Part shown: positions 1 to 11,630 of the stretch, piece by piece
How positions within the stretch are numbered: position 1 is the stretch's first letter
How the letters are laid out: every line of letters begins with the position of its first letter
Source of the DNA: Bidens hawaiensis
Lineage: Eukaryota > Streptophyta > Magnoliopsida > Asterales > Asteraceae
Direction: 5' to 3'
Assembly (NCBI GenBank): GCA_021521415.1
Contig: JAIQDT010007337.1
Coordinates: 1-64,000, forward strand
DNA length: 64,000 nucleotides
Notes under the pieces: model-generated
What the model saw: the letters and a program-made list of their open reading frames with translations, nothing else
Told to the model about the DNA's origin: nothing
Databases searched by the model: none
Program-made: the position numbers and the translations under genes

Positions 1-560
1 CACGATGGACTTCAAAACACCCGTTATATTAACACCGGGTGCTTAATCCCTTAACAAGGATTACAATATGATAAGAATAAGAGACTATGTAACTCTTCTC
101 CGTTCACTAATGATCCGACAACCTTAAAAGACCTAGTTACAATGTATATATATTGTACCAAACACCTATAACCCAAGCCCACCAAGAGTTTTCGGTATTA
201 CATGATAACCAAACTCAAGCCCAACAGATTAAGTATAAACCATTAAGCCTAGCCCAACACCGCTCACAATTCCGTTTAATTTAAAATAACACTATAAATT
301 CGAATTCGGTCAGATTCAAATTCACTCCTTGTAAACAACAAGTTAATCAAATTATAGTACTTTTTTATTCACTAATTCAAGTCAAAACAGATTAAATATA
401 AATCTATTAACTTTCCTTCGAATACTGAGAAAATGACATGGTTTCATTTTTCTTTGAGAAACCTTGTATTCATCAATTCCCATGAATATCCTCCCTTTCT
501 ACATCTACTCTCAATATTTCATTTCAAAATTCAAAACCAAAAGAGTTTGCTTGCTTTTCA
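1..560. other. 3' flank of the host gene
   Basis: I see no gene here. The stretch follows the stop codon of the minus-strand DUF21/CBS gene (stop ends at 561). It probably contains that gene's 3' untranslated region and then intergenic DNA. The two forward ORFs starting near 433 and 464 are antisense to the gene's last exon and look like shadows. Confidence 0.5.
364..369 (-). terminator. candidate poly(A) signal AATAAA for the host gene
   Basis: The plus strand reads tttatt, which is AATAAA on the minus strand, about 190 bases after the stop codon of the DUF21/CBS gene. Position and sequence fit a plant near-upstream element. The motif is common in AT-rich DNA, so this is only a candidate. 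Confidence 0.35.
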
Positions 561-3500
561 TTATCCTTCTTTCATTTCATGTTGTGGAATTGAGTCATCA
601 TCCTCGTGTACACTTGTTTCATCATCATCACCGTCATCATCGCCCCATTTACTATTCACGATTATTGGAACTACCTTCTTCGCTTCTGTTTCATCCTCAC
701 TGCTCACCCGTTCAAACCTAACGGCGCCAACTTTTCTAGCGTTGCCTGCTAAAATCTACACACCAAAATATTCTCAGAAATAATTTAGAGGTGTTCAGGG
801 ATCAGGTTTTGGCTAAAAAACTGAATCAAAAACCGAAAATTCAGTTTTTGGGCTTTCCGTTTAAATTTGGTTCGGTTTTGGTTTTTAGGTTTTTGGTTTC
901 AATTATTGGTCTTAAAAATTTTGGACCAAAGAAAACATGACAATAACTAACAAATTTAGGCCTAAATTTTTTGTTGATAAATGATTAATTAATTATTACG
1001 CATTTCTTCCTAAAATGTTTGGCTACATTTATAATTCACAAATTTAATAATAAACATTGTTTTTTTCTGGTTTCTCCGTGTTCAAATTTTACAGCTGTTT
1101 CGGTTTTTTTTTTTTTGTTTCGTCATTTGGTCTGGAAATATTTGGGCTCTGATAATTTTGTTAATAAATGATTAATTGATTATTATACATTTAGGCCTAA
1201 AGCTTTGGGGCTACACCATTTAAAACTCATATATTTAATAGCAAAGTCGGTTCTTTTACAAGTTCAGTTTTAATGGTTCAGTTCGGTTACATTCAAAACC
1301 GAAACCGAATCAAGAAATTTGGTTAAAGAAACAGAAAACCAAAACGTTGAATTTGGGTTGGGATCAGTTATTTCGGTCAGATTATGTCAGTTAATTTAGT
1401 TACAGTTCGGTTTTCGTGGTTTCATGCGCGCCCCTAGGTATATGCATGCAAAAAGTTATTATTAAATAAACAAGGCAAAGCACAATACCTCTATTTGAAA
1501 TATTTGGTTCTTTTCATTTTCTTTTTGATGTTGACGATCACCATCATCCTCATTATACTCATCATCAACTTCTTCCTTTTCAAGAACCACTTTGATTCGT
1601 TCACCTGTTTTCGGTATGTATCCAAACGCCTCACACACAAACCCCGACACCGTTTCATATTGATGACCCTGTTAAAACACATGCACAAATTTAATAATAA
1701 TAAATAATCATAATAATAAGCCTAAATTACAATTTGTGCCCTTTATAGTTTAACAAGCTATGGAATGAATCCTTTAAAATTTTTTACTTACACTAATTGT
1801 CCTTTATTCGTAAAACTTCCCTCGTTTCTCGTCCTTGTCTAACACCCATCCAATTTGTCTATTAAGTCAGGGCATGCGCTAGAAAGACAAGGACACAGTT
1901 AATCCCCCCCCCCCCCCCCCACAATATTTCTTCAGACATTAAAACATTTAAGTTTCCCCAACCTAAGCCCACCACCTCCGGCGACATCACTACACAACTC
2001 ACCAACTCGACCGCTCGACGATGTCCAAAATCGCTCCCACCCTGACTCTTTCATGATTTTCTGGCCAACCCCATCCCTTGTCTTTTTCTCCTTGTACTCC
2101 GGTGAAAAACCCTGTTTCTTCCTCCCTTGAAGCCCGTACCAGCCTGCCACACTTTCATCCATCCTTCATCTCCTTCCGAGTTTGGCATTAAGGGTCGAGA
2201 GTGGTGGTCGCTGGTGTAGGTGGTAGAGAGAGATGAGAACGATAAACAGAAAAATAGTGGTGGTAGTGGTTGTTAAAAACAAAAAAACATTATACTTCTA
2301 TATTTACATAAATAGACCCCAAATTACAACTTCTATTATGTAAACACTAATAGACTAATAGTCCTTCAAGGAGTAAAAAGATGGAAATGCCCTCATGTGC
2401 ACAGCACACGATGTGACTTAACATCTATTAGCGGAAAGCACGAATTCCGTAAGAACTTTTGAAAAAAAGGACAAGCATTGAAAGTCAAAAATTTTAGGGA
2501 TCCATTCCATAATGTGGTAAACTATAGAGGCTGACTAAAATTGTAACTTGGCCTAATAATAATGAACTAAAATCACAAAAAAGAAAATTAAATGAATTAA
2601 CAAGTACCTCAGGCATCTTTATGTTGAGATCTTCAGAAAGCTGGTCAATAGAAGTATTTGCATCTACATCATATATTCCTTCAGCCCTCATTACAATATA
2701 ACCAGTCTTTTTGTCTATTTCCTCCTTTTATAACATTTAAAAAAAAAACTTTTAACTACCAACCATAAAAATAACAAAAAAGGAGTAAATAAACAGCTTA
2801 CTTTTGAATCATTTTCATCAAAAATTTCACCAACAATTTCTTCAACCACGTCTTCCAGTGTTACAATCTGTTGTATAAATGTGATCAGTTAAACTTCATA
2901 GTCAGTAAATATGACATATAGGTGACAATCTTGACCCGTTCTTTAAACAATGGTTCGACTCGGACAAAATAAATATTATACGGGTAAAGATTGGGTCACC
3001 TCAAATTAGTAAACGAGTCAAAACAGGCAAATATTTTAAAATTTGCTAACTTAAAAAAGGTCCAAATGGGTTAGCACCACTCATGACCCATTTACACCCG
3101 AACCATTTTGATAACTTTACTAATAGCCCGTTTTGACAGATGACTCGAACCCGACTGGCCCGCACAAAATATGCCAGCCTAAATTATGACAAAAAAAATA
3201 AGGGGCATACTTACTCCAACGGTCCCACCATATTCGTTCAGTACAACCGCCATGTGTACCTTTCTGATACGAAACTCTCTAAGAAGATTCCATACCGACA
3301 TCGAATCTGCATTATTACTTCTAACACAATTATTAACCGATGAAGAGAAAGAAATATGAATCAATCAAAATACCAGGAACAAAATAAGCCGGTTTATGAG
3401 CCATATCCCCCACCGTGGAAGTTTCTAGAAGGTCTCCCTTCAAAATAAACCAAAATTCTACATTAACAACACAACTTTTAATTTAATTAACAACAGGGCA

Positions 3501-6500
3501 GCCATCTAACCTTCTGAACATAGTCTAATAGATCCATTGCATATGCAATACCAACTATATTATCAACACGTTGTTCAAAAACTGGTACCCTGAGAACGCA
3601 ATCATGTTATTGCATGATTAAGTGCAACAGAATTAATATTTCCTAACTTAATAAAAAATATATAATATACCTTGAATATTGATGAGTGACCCACATGGCG
3701 TGGAAATCGACCAACGTTGCACTAGCATCACTAGCCACAACATCAACCAAAGGTGTCATAACTTCACGAACATACGTGTCTTTAATTTCTAAAACATTTT
3801 CAATCATATCCTGCAAAAGACTTTCACAGTGTATAAGCCGTATACTTAATAAACGGACGATGAGTGTGTATATTTGTAAAACATTTTTAATCAATATACT
3901 TGTTCTTCCTCTTCTATGGCCCCGCTTAATTCAGCTCCCCGTAACATCAACTTCAGCTCATCCTCCGTAACATACGGTTCACTAGCAAATATTAAAAAAT
4001 GAATAATGAGCAAACAAAACGAGATTGAAATTATAATAAACTTTGAAACTTAAAGACGCACCTTCTTCCTTTGAGACCGAGCAATTTAAGCATTCCCATA
4101 GAGAGATAGGTTACGACTCTTCCAACAGGATATAAAACTAATGAAAGCCATGCGATCGGCCTGACCTAGAGTCAATGGAGGTCAACTTGTCAGATAAACT
4201 CCTCAAAAGTTAAAAAAAAATTGAATATTCATTTGTATTTTGTTATAATTATGAAGAAAGAAAGATGGTTTTAAACGTACCACAAATCTTGCGACCTCGG
4301 TGGCGTTATGCACGGCTATACTTTTTGGAGTTATTTCAGTGAGTAACAACACAGCAACCTGGTATAGATAGATACTGGATTATTGCAATGAAGAATACTA
4401 TTGGAAAGTTTGTGCAGTTTGTTTAGAAAACCAAGCAACAAAAAATTTCTCTTATTTATCTTGATTAATAATTACATCATTATAATAACATCTTTTAAAC
4501 TTTACAAGAAGGCACATAGTATAATCAAGTAGCCTTTCAATACATTGCAAATATAAAAAGAATAATAAAACATAAAGTTGTAGAAGATAATGCTTGGGAA
4601 TGCTTCTATTGTTTGAAGTCTCATTTAATCAGATGCCGGTGTATGAATAGTTCAAATCTCGGTTTAAAAAAGTGTGAAAGGCTCCGAGGCCTTTAGGTCC
4701 CAAAAACCTAGGCACGTGTTATTCAGAAGGTCTTCCTAATGTTTTTTTGTCCCAATCAACCTTTTTGCCAAAAGCTATGTTTCTCTTTGGTGCTGCGCTA
4801 TGTACAGTGAAATAAACTTTATTTATAACCAAAAGCTACGTCTCTCATATTATTTTTCCCAATCAACCTTTTAGTCAAGCAACCTTTTCATATATTTCTT
4901 CATTCCGTTAACAGTTTGTTGTTTTAACATATCAGTCTCCTACAAAACCCAATATTGACCTAGAAGTACATGAGATGCTGTCTCAAGGCCCTGAGGTGCT
5001 GAGGTGCTATTCCCATACCCTAAACACTTGTTGGTTCAGAAAACACACACTCAAAATGTGTGAGGGTAAATATGTAGAGAAATGGAAGTATGTGATGTGC
5101 AGAAAGAGATATAAAAGCTGCCACTATATTCATTAAACAAAAGACCTATAAATAGCATACAAAAAAGCAAGCGTGGAGCATGAAAGTAGCAACTAATATG
5201 CTACATTGCTACCTACTTAGTCCATCTAAAGAACCTGTAAAACCTAACGACCCCCTCTTCTAATGTACACCATTCAACATACGATTCCACATCATTCAGT
5301 CAAAACTTGAATATACCAAGTCCAAGTAATTAAAATCTAATAAAACCAAAATAAACAAAGAGACTAAACTTGCAGCAAAAACTTCAACAATAAAGAATCT
5401 CACATCCATTTGAAAGGATAAAAGGCCCTTTAACCCCTGGACACTCTATTCTCTTGGGTCGCAACCTGCTTCCCAGTATGACCCGCTGACCCACGACCCG
5501 TGAATAACTCGATTAACCCAACATCATTTTCCTATTTTTGACCAGTTTTGACTTTTATCAATGATATTGATAGGTAAAATGACCAAAAAAAACATACATG
5601 TAAGAAAACAGACATTTTGAGAAACGGGAATAATGATTTATCGAATTAAATTAAAACTAAGTTATCAAAACCATTCGGACGCGCCTAGGCCCTCAGGAGA
5701 GGCAGACGATCTTCCAGATATATTCTGGTAAGATTCTGATGAAATTCTGGCAAATTTCTGCGAATTTTAAGCAGACTGATCTGAAACATCCAAAATGAGG
5801 TGTCGGAAACTGCCTGAACTAGCCCTAAACAATTATAAAACATGTCAAAAGCCCCAAAAATTTGTATGTTTATGCTATGCGTCTTCCTTATCTCAGGCCC
5901 TTGCTTTTTAAGAGCCGTGCCTTTGAGTCTTTGACAACTATGAGTTAAAAGAAAGGGCAATAACAAATTTTATGTTTAATTAATTTTGTTGCAACTAGTA
6001 GTAACCTTAATATTTAACCCTTATGAAATTAAATAACCAAAGCATACTGATACAAACCCCGTTAATTCAATTGGTGTTGGTTCCCACCTAAACCCTTTAG
6101 CAGAAGAATATTCTTAGGATCTGAAGTAGTGAATGGTTTCACAAGCAGTTTTTCTATCTACTAACCGCCAGCATTAGTATTAATTCATTTTGTTTTTTAT
6201 TAGGTACTGTAAATGTATTATTTGTTTTATCTAACCTATCTCGAATTTGGCTATTTATCTTAATTTCAGTACCTTGGTTCATAGTTACCTAATTCGCGGT
6301 TCGTTCTGGTACGGGTTCGCAGATCGGGTACGCAATTCGCTAAAGGTAACGTATTCGGTACGGAGGGGGATAGACTCATTTCGGTACGAACCGGTACGGT
6401 GTACCATGTAGTTCAGTCCGATATACCCAAACAAAATATTAGCTATTTATAATTTATATATAATTGTGTATTTATCATGTTTATGTTATACTTTTATGTA

Positions 6501-8525
6501 TAAACTTATAAGCTTAAAAATCAAATGTAAACTAGTGAAAATAGTGGGAGTTAATTGTTAATAAACACAAACTAATTTTACTATTTTTATTGTTTTTATG
6601 TAAATATTTATAAACTTTAGGAACTAAATGTAAGCAGGTGAAAGCTTAAGGGGGTTGAATGTCAAATTAACCAAACTTTTATAACCTATAACAAACCCAC
6701 CCCGTTCTTAACTTCGGATACGCCGCCTTCACTTCCAGTTACCTCCTTCTCCGACAAAAATGGCAGCACCACTATCAGAAATTGACACTGCGTACGGGAA
6801 CGTATCGGAACACCGAATTCGTTTGTTTGGTACGCCGTACCGAAGCGAACCAGATCGTAGCGAATTTCGTTTGGATTTGGAACAGCAATTTCAATTGCGT
6901 AGGTTCGGCGCATAATGTGGATTTGGATCACCGAATCGGGCTTAATCGGAACGCCAAATTGACCGGAATCGGAACGCCGAACCAAAGCGATTGAATTCGC
7001 TTTTGAATTCCGATTCGGTACGAACCGATCCAGTACGAAATTCGCGGCTAGGGTAGCGAATTAGGCAACTAAGCCTTGGTTCTATTTTCAATGTTCAAGC
7101 CTCAAGCTTCCAACAGGAAACAACAAGTAATCACAATACTAACAATAGAGCGCCTCTGAGAGAACGGAAAACAAAGTGATCCCGGGCACTTGACCGAACA
7201 TAGTGAAGGTGGTAAATGAACGGAAAGTGGAGAATGCTTTCATCAAAGAAATGGTTTCCAGTTCAATAGGGTGAAATAAATCGTCAAAAATAATTTATGA
7301 AGAGATTAAAACACACTCTTTTAACTGAATTAAACACAGGACCAAATGGAAAGATATTGATTGGGAGAGTTGGTGTAGGTCCCTGATAGAGTGTTTCTAG
7401 TTTTACAATATAACGGGGTAACTTCTAATGTCGGTTATATTTCTTTTTCCGGCCTTTATTTGGTCAATTTTGTAACGAAATCCTGATTACGGTGAGTTCA
7501 ATAATCAGTTTCAAAACACAGATGAAATATCCCTAAAATATCAGTTAAAAAATAATTGGCACCATTTCATTTTGCAATAGAAATAATTTTAAAATCACAT
7601 TAACAAGCAGATACTAATCATACCGTCATTACTCCTGTGGCTGCACTCACGCCCGCTTCACCAAATATCGCAGTTGCTGCTTCTGTCACCAGTGCTGTTG
7701 CTCCAATATTTACAACCCTAAAAATTCGAAATAGAAAAATATTGAATCATATTCCTACATGTTTTCACTTTAATAAATCTTTTAAATTGACAGTAAACAT
7801 AACCCAAATCAACTCATTTAAGCGGAAACAAAAGCATTACGTTGTGCCAATAAGAATAGTCGTCAAAAACCGAGTAACATCGTTCCTGAGCATTTTAAAT
7901 ACGCCATTCTCAGACTCTTTCTCAGCCAACTCTCTAACCTGAAACAACATTAATTATTAATCATGTCAAGGTTATAAATTTCCAGACAATAACAAAACAT
8001 AAACACCTTCCAAGGCCAAAGCGTAGTAATCGAAGTCTCGGCCATCGAGAAAAACGCAGACAAACCAAACAAAGCCGCCAATATCAACCCCTGCTCCTTC
8101 AAAACCTTAAGCACCATCAAAACCTTCGGTAACGAATTCGTCATCGAAACCTTAATCTGTTCAAAACCCACAACCCCTTCGACCGCCAAAGCCCCACGGC
8201 ATCCCAACACAAACACCCCGCAACACGCAGCCGCCAAAATCAAACCTTTTTTAACCAGAATTTCAAGAAAACCAGAGCCAACAGTTTTTGGGGTTTCGAC
8301 AGTGGTGCTGTTGCAACATTTGAGGTAAACAGGTCTTAATGGTGGGTGTTGTCGAAGGACAGTGGTGGGTCTTGAATAAGGAATGTTTTTAAGGATGATT
8401 TTGTGGGTGAATTGAGTGGTGCAATGTAAGAACCTAGGGCAAGATTTTGATTTTGGGGATTTGGGTATTATTATTGTGTTAGTGTTAAAATGTGAAATTG
8501 GGGGTTCGAAAGCTACAACATCCAT
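561..8525 (-). CDS. plastid DUF21/CBS-pair/CorC-HlyC membrane protein (CNNM/MGR-like Mg2+ transporter), 14 exons
   Basis: I assembled 14 GT-AG exons: 8525-8007, 7938-7841, 7717-7624, 4358-4281, 4165-4062, 3981-3900, 3810-3671, 3589-3511, 3437-3374, 3306-3215, 2867-2802, 2724-2608, 1668-1489, 755-561. Phases agree throughout and give 635 residues. Residues 1-80 are Ser/Thr-rich and basic, like a plastid transit peptide. The DUF21 part has membrane segments near 94-114, 146-166 and 200-222 and the motif LLLTEITPKS near 240-250. A CBS pair follows (about 340-470, including REVMTPLVDVV and RVPVFEQRVDNIVG), then a CorC/HlyC domain (about 475-585) and an acidic tail. Order and sequence match Arabidopsis At3g13070/At1g55930, described as chloroplast MGR8/MGR9 in the CNNM Mg2+-export class; that assignment is from memory. 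The start at 8525 is preferred; an in-frame ATG at 8579 would add 18 residues. No frameshift or stop was found. A general CBS protein of other substrate is the alternative. Confidence 0.93.
786..1440. repeat. GGTTCGG/CCGAACC-rich repeat in intron 13
   Basis: Intron 13 (756-1488) holds a stretch dense in aaaccgaa and ggttcggttt, typical of small plant TIR elements. The edges, gaggtgttcag near 788 and gcgcgcccctag near 1428, are only weakly inverted and I found no target duplication. It may be a decayed hAT-type MITE. Confidence 0.35.
1720..2553. mobile_element. MULE-type MITE in intron 12 with 9-bp TSD
   Basis: The element starts GCCTAAATTACAATTT at 1720 and its right end reads, in reverse complement, GGCCAAGTTACAATTTT. 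The inverted similarity continues inward for about 100 bases, including GCTATGGAATG against ACATTATGGAATGG. TAATAATAA is present on both sides (1711-1719 and 2554-2562), the length Mutator-like elements make. The TSD is low-complexity, so the family call is moderate. The element sits wholly inside an intron, and the flanking exons join normally. Confidence 0.7.
1904..1920. repeat. poly(C) tract of 17 bases
   Basis: An uninterrupted run of C inside the intron-12 MITE. Such runs are length-variable and a common assembly weak point. Confidence 0.9.
4359..7623 (-). other. large intron 3 of the host gene
   Basis: This 3.3-kb intron separates the exons encoding residues 1-237 from the rest. Apart from the TIR element at 6281-7073 I see AT-rich sequence with no ORF worth calling. 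Donor and acceptor are GT and AG, and exons 3 and 4 join in phase 0. Confidence 0.8.
6281..7073. mobile_element. non-autonomous TIR element (MULE or hAT type) with 9-bp TSD
   Basis: CCTTGGTTC occurs immediately left (6272-6280) and right (7074-7082) of the element. The left end reads ATAGTTACCTAATTCGC and the right end in reverse complement CTTAGTTGCCTAATTCGC, so the ends are inverted copies. The interior is rich in CGGTACGAACCG-like palindromes and has no transposase ORF. A 9-bp duplication suggests a Mutator-like element; read as 8 bp it would suit hAT. It lies inside intron 3 of the host gene. Confidence 0.8.
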
Positions 8526-8800
8526 GTGGGTTTTTCTTTGTTGAGAATAATAATAATTAGAATAATAATTGATGGACACAGAGATGAATTAGGGTTTAGT
8601 GAAGAAGAAGAAGAAGAAGAAGAAGGTGGTGGTGATGGTGGTTTTGTTGTTGTTGGTTATTATTATTCGTCACCATTCCCACACAACACCAACCCCTTTG
8701 TTTGCTCACAACGCATCTTGTAATTTTTATCAAGTGGGAGTTTGTATAGCTCGGAAAACTTGACAATTTTGATTCTAACCGATGGAAATATTACCTACCC
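8526..8800 (-). promoter_or_regulatory. 5' UTR and proximal promoter region of the host gene
   Basis: The sequence upstream of the chosen start codon is rich in CTT/CT on the minus strand, as many plant 5' UTRs are. No competing ORF is seen. The transcription start cannot be fixed from sequence alone. Confidence 0.45.
8601..8625. repeat. (GAA)n microsatellite in the 5' UTR
   Basis: About eight perfect GAA units, which read as (TTC)n in the probable transcript leader of the minus-strand gene. Confidence 0.9.
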
Positions 8801-8809
8801 TATATAAAC
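8800..8809 (-). promoter_or_regulatory. possible TATA box of the host gene
   Basis: The minus strand reads GTTTATATAGG here, about 275 bases upstream of the start codon. Distance and composition are acceptable for a plant TATA box, but such strings are frequent in this AT-rich DNA. Confidence 0.25.
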
Positions 8810-11105
8810 TAGTCACAACTCACAATAACAGGTGCGGTTTACGAGTTATTGGGTTTGAATATTAAAATCGAAACTTAATTCAAAAAGAATCAACCCGAAT
8901 AATGAACACCTATATATGTTCACATAATTACAATTTAAAGAGAGACTACACGTTAAGATAGCAACTATGTTATCTAGTCGTTAAAACATATTCTACAATG
9001 TATATCATATGATTGATAGGTTAATATGATAGCCAGGGTAGTGGCAGGTGTCATCCAACAAATATGTGGGAGGGGGAGATGTGTTCCCGTAAGGATGGGC
9101 AGTATGGAAGAAAGAACAAGTGTGGTGGTAGTGGCTTTAGCCCTTCAACTAAGATGGCAAATAGGTATAACAAGGGAACAATGGCTTTATGTTTTGGCCT
9201 TTAGTACTGCAATATCAACACATCTTTGGGATGGATATCCGATTTGGATTTACCACAAAGAATAAATGGGTGAATGAGGGAGGGATGCAAGAGAGCGAGA
9301 GCTCTACTTTGAAGCTGCAAAAAGGCAGAGGAGTTGGGAGGCCAAAATAGAATATCGTTCACCTTAACATGGCTTGTGAAATAATAACGTTAGTGCAAAT
9401 AAATTCAAAGTTAAATATATATTTAATACTTTTTTATTTAATTCTTGTAATATAAAGTTATATATATATATATAATACATATTTTGGTGAATACTTGTTA
9501 TTTGAAAATTTTGATTTTTATAACACATCTTTAACTCTTGATAATGTAAATAGAACATTTGTCCGTATGATATAATCTGGTTTAATTATAGTCTAACTAT
9601 TACGGAATTACAAATGTTAAGAAATATAATGTTGGACTAGAAATGAAGTAATTGTGAATTGCATGTGGTTTTCAGTGTTTTATCCAAACGAATGAGGTGG
9701 CCAAACCTGACAACATCAATGGTAATGAGATTAGACGATGATGTCTTCTTTTGTTATTGGCATTTAACCATTATGATTTTCGAACAACAATCATTATGTC
9801 ATAAATGAACAAACCACAATATAACATAGAACAATAGAGTGACCATCTGATGATCGGGTATAGATCATGTGTATATATGTGTTATTTCATGTATTTTAAT
9901 AGTTTATATATAGTGAACAAGATTACTATGACTTATTCTATATTGCATGTGTTCGGAGCTTAAACGAGCTCATTCGAAGCAATCCATGTAAAGATTAAGC
10001 AAGTCTCGAGAAGACAAAAGCATAGGGAAGTACATATGGATGGTTAAGAAGGATATGGGAAGATGTTGGATGAGAAACCTGAAGCCGATGCGAAAACAAA
10101 ACAAGATGGGTTGACAACAAAGCATCAAGGAGTAAAACGAGCATATCATGGGCTATAAAATGAGTTACTGGACCCATAATATATGAATTTTAGGGTTCTC
10201 AATGAGAGAACCCCAAAATAAGGTCTTTTAGGGTCACGTATCGTGAATGGAGATATGCCCATCGTGATAGGCGATGGACATAAAAACGTGAAAAAAATGG
10301 ATTCTGATCTATCTTCTTTTATGAACCCTAAACCAGAGGGACGACTACCAACTGCTGTTAGGCGGTTTTAGGTGAATTCCAAGGCTACCAATCATCTCTT
10401 GATCAATCCTAATGGCCTCCTACATCATACTTGAAGATTTAACGAAGACGATGAGCGGCTAGTATCCTTTGAGTCATTCCCAGGGTGTAGAGTATTGTAA
10501 TCTTTTCAATTTTTCTCATGTTTTGATCTGATATATATGTAATTGTTGAGTAATGATCTATGACATTTGATGTTTGGTATTGTTGAGCAGTCGGTCGGTT
10601 TAGGTTTATTTCTATTTGAATGATTAGTTTGTTAATTGTTGTTATACTTATTTCATAGAGTTTGCTGATTATCTTAGTTAATGAACCTTTGGTTACCAGT
10701 GCCCTTAATTGAGTCATGCTGGTAAGGAACCTTTGGTTACCAATGCCGCGTTTTAACGATTGTTGATACCTAAGATTAGGGTTTGTTCGGTTAAACCGGA
10801 TTTGCCATTTAATGATTGAACTTGATATATGACATGAGATTATTGATTGATTACATACTTGAACCTTGGGCGTGGCTTGTTTTTCATGATTGTTTACAAA
10901 TTTTCTAAGTACCCGCTTATTCCAAACCTTTGCTAGTGTGATAAACACTCTTAAACTACAACTTCATAAATCGATAAACTTCATATTGTTTAGAATCAGT
11001 TACACCGCACACTGGCCACTTACTCCTCTTGGTTTGACATCTTACTTACCCGTACTTGTATATATATTTAAGACACATAATTACTTTATTTTTTATTAGA
11101 CTACA
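8810..11105. other. intergenic region without a recognisable gene
   Basis: AT-rich, with a (TA)n stretch near 9460-9474. A 79-codon forward ORF at 9026-9265 has no family I recognise. From about 9960 the sequence has a TATA-like box (gctataaaat near 10151) and a transcribed-leader look, and may be a decayed LTR, but I could not find a partner or its ends. Confidence 0.4.
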
Positions 11106-11154
11106 ACAACTAGATCACTTTCGTTAGAAAACCCTAATTGTCAAGTGCTTTTGG

Positions 11155-11245
11155 AGCACAAAAGGAGACATCATCGTCTAAATGATAGCCCAACGCTTCT
11201 TCAAAACTCCAAAGACTCGTTCAGTATCTTTTCTCGTGCGACTCT
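11155..11245 (-). pseudogene. relic of a PIF/Harbinger transposase
   Basis: The minus strand encodes TRKDTERVFGVLKKRWAII followed by a stop. This matches the conserved C-terminal block of plant Harbinger (ALP1-like) DDE transposases, which runs R-K-D-x-E-R-x-F-G-V-L-x-x-R-[FW]-A-I. Only this block is readable; the sequence up to 11630 gives no further convincing transposase segment. It is a dead fragment. The call rests on one short motif, but that motif is distinctive. Confidence 0.55.
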
Positions 11246-11250
11246 TGTTG

Positions 11251-11630
11251 GATCCGACAAGACTAGATAACATATGTCAAATCTAAAGACCATACAAAGC
11301 CACACCATCTCAAGCATAGTGGACGACCCTAAAAGTTCACCTCGATGATGTTAACCTCACCAACCAATGGTTGATTATGGCCAATGTGTGTAATTGATGC
11401 TAAGCATCTTGGAAAAAGTCATGTACTTCAAGCACGTCATAGAATTGTCGAATGCCGGTTTCTTCTTGAAAACATGGATTGTTAGTTTGCACGCTTCCAT
11501 GAAGACATCATCTTTCTTAGGTTGTCCGGTATGGTTCAGTAGGGAGGAAGATTGGTCCAGCGTGGGTACTTAGGTGGCTCCCCTCACGCGAGGGGTCTCC
11601 TTGGAACACCACCACTCCCTCATCTCTAAT
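11251..11630. other. unassigned flank left of the retroelement nest
   Basis: I see no gene. It may be more of the decayed Harbinger element. The last bases, ctaat, abut the first LTR base at 11631. Confidence 0.4.

Noticed and set aside
9026..9265. 79-codon forward ORF ending STAISTHLWDGYPIWIYHKE
   Set aside because: No recognisable family, no promoter or intron context, and length within chance for this region.
10439..10948. 169-codon minus-strand ORF
   Set aside because: Composition and lack of any motif look random; the region reads like leader or LTR DNA.
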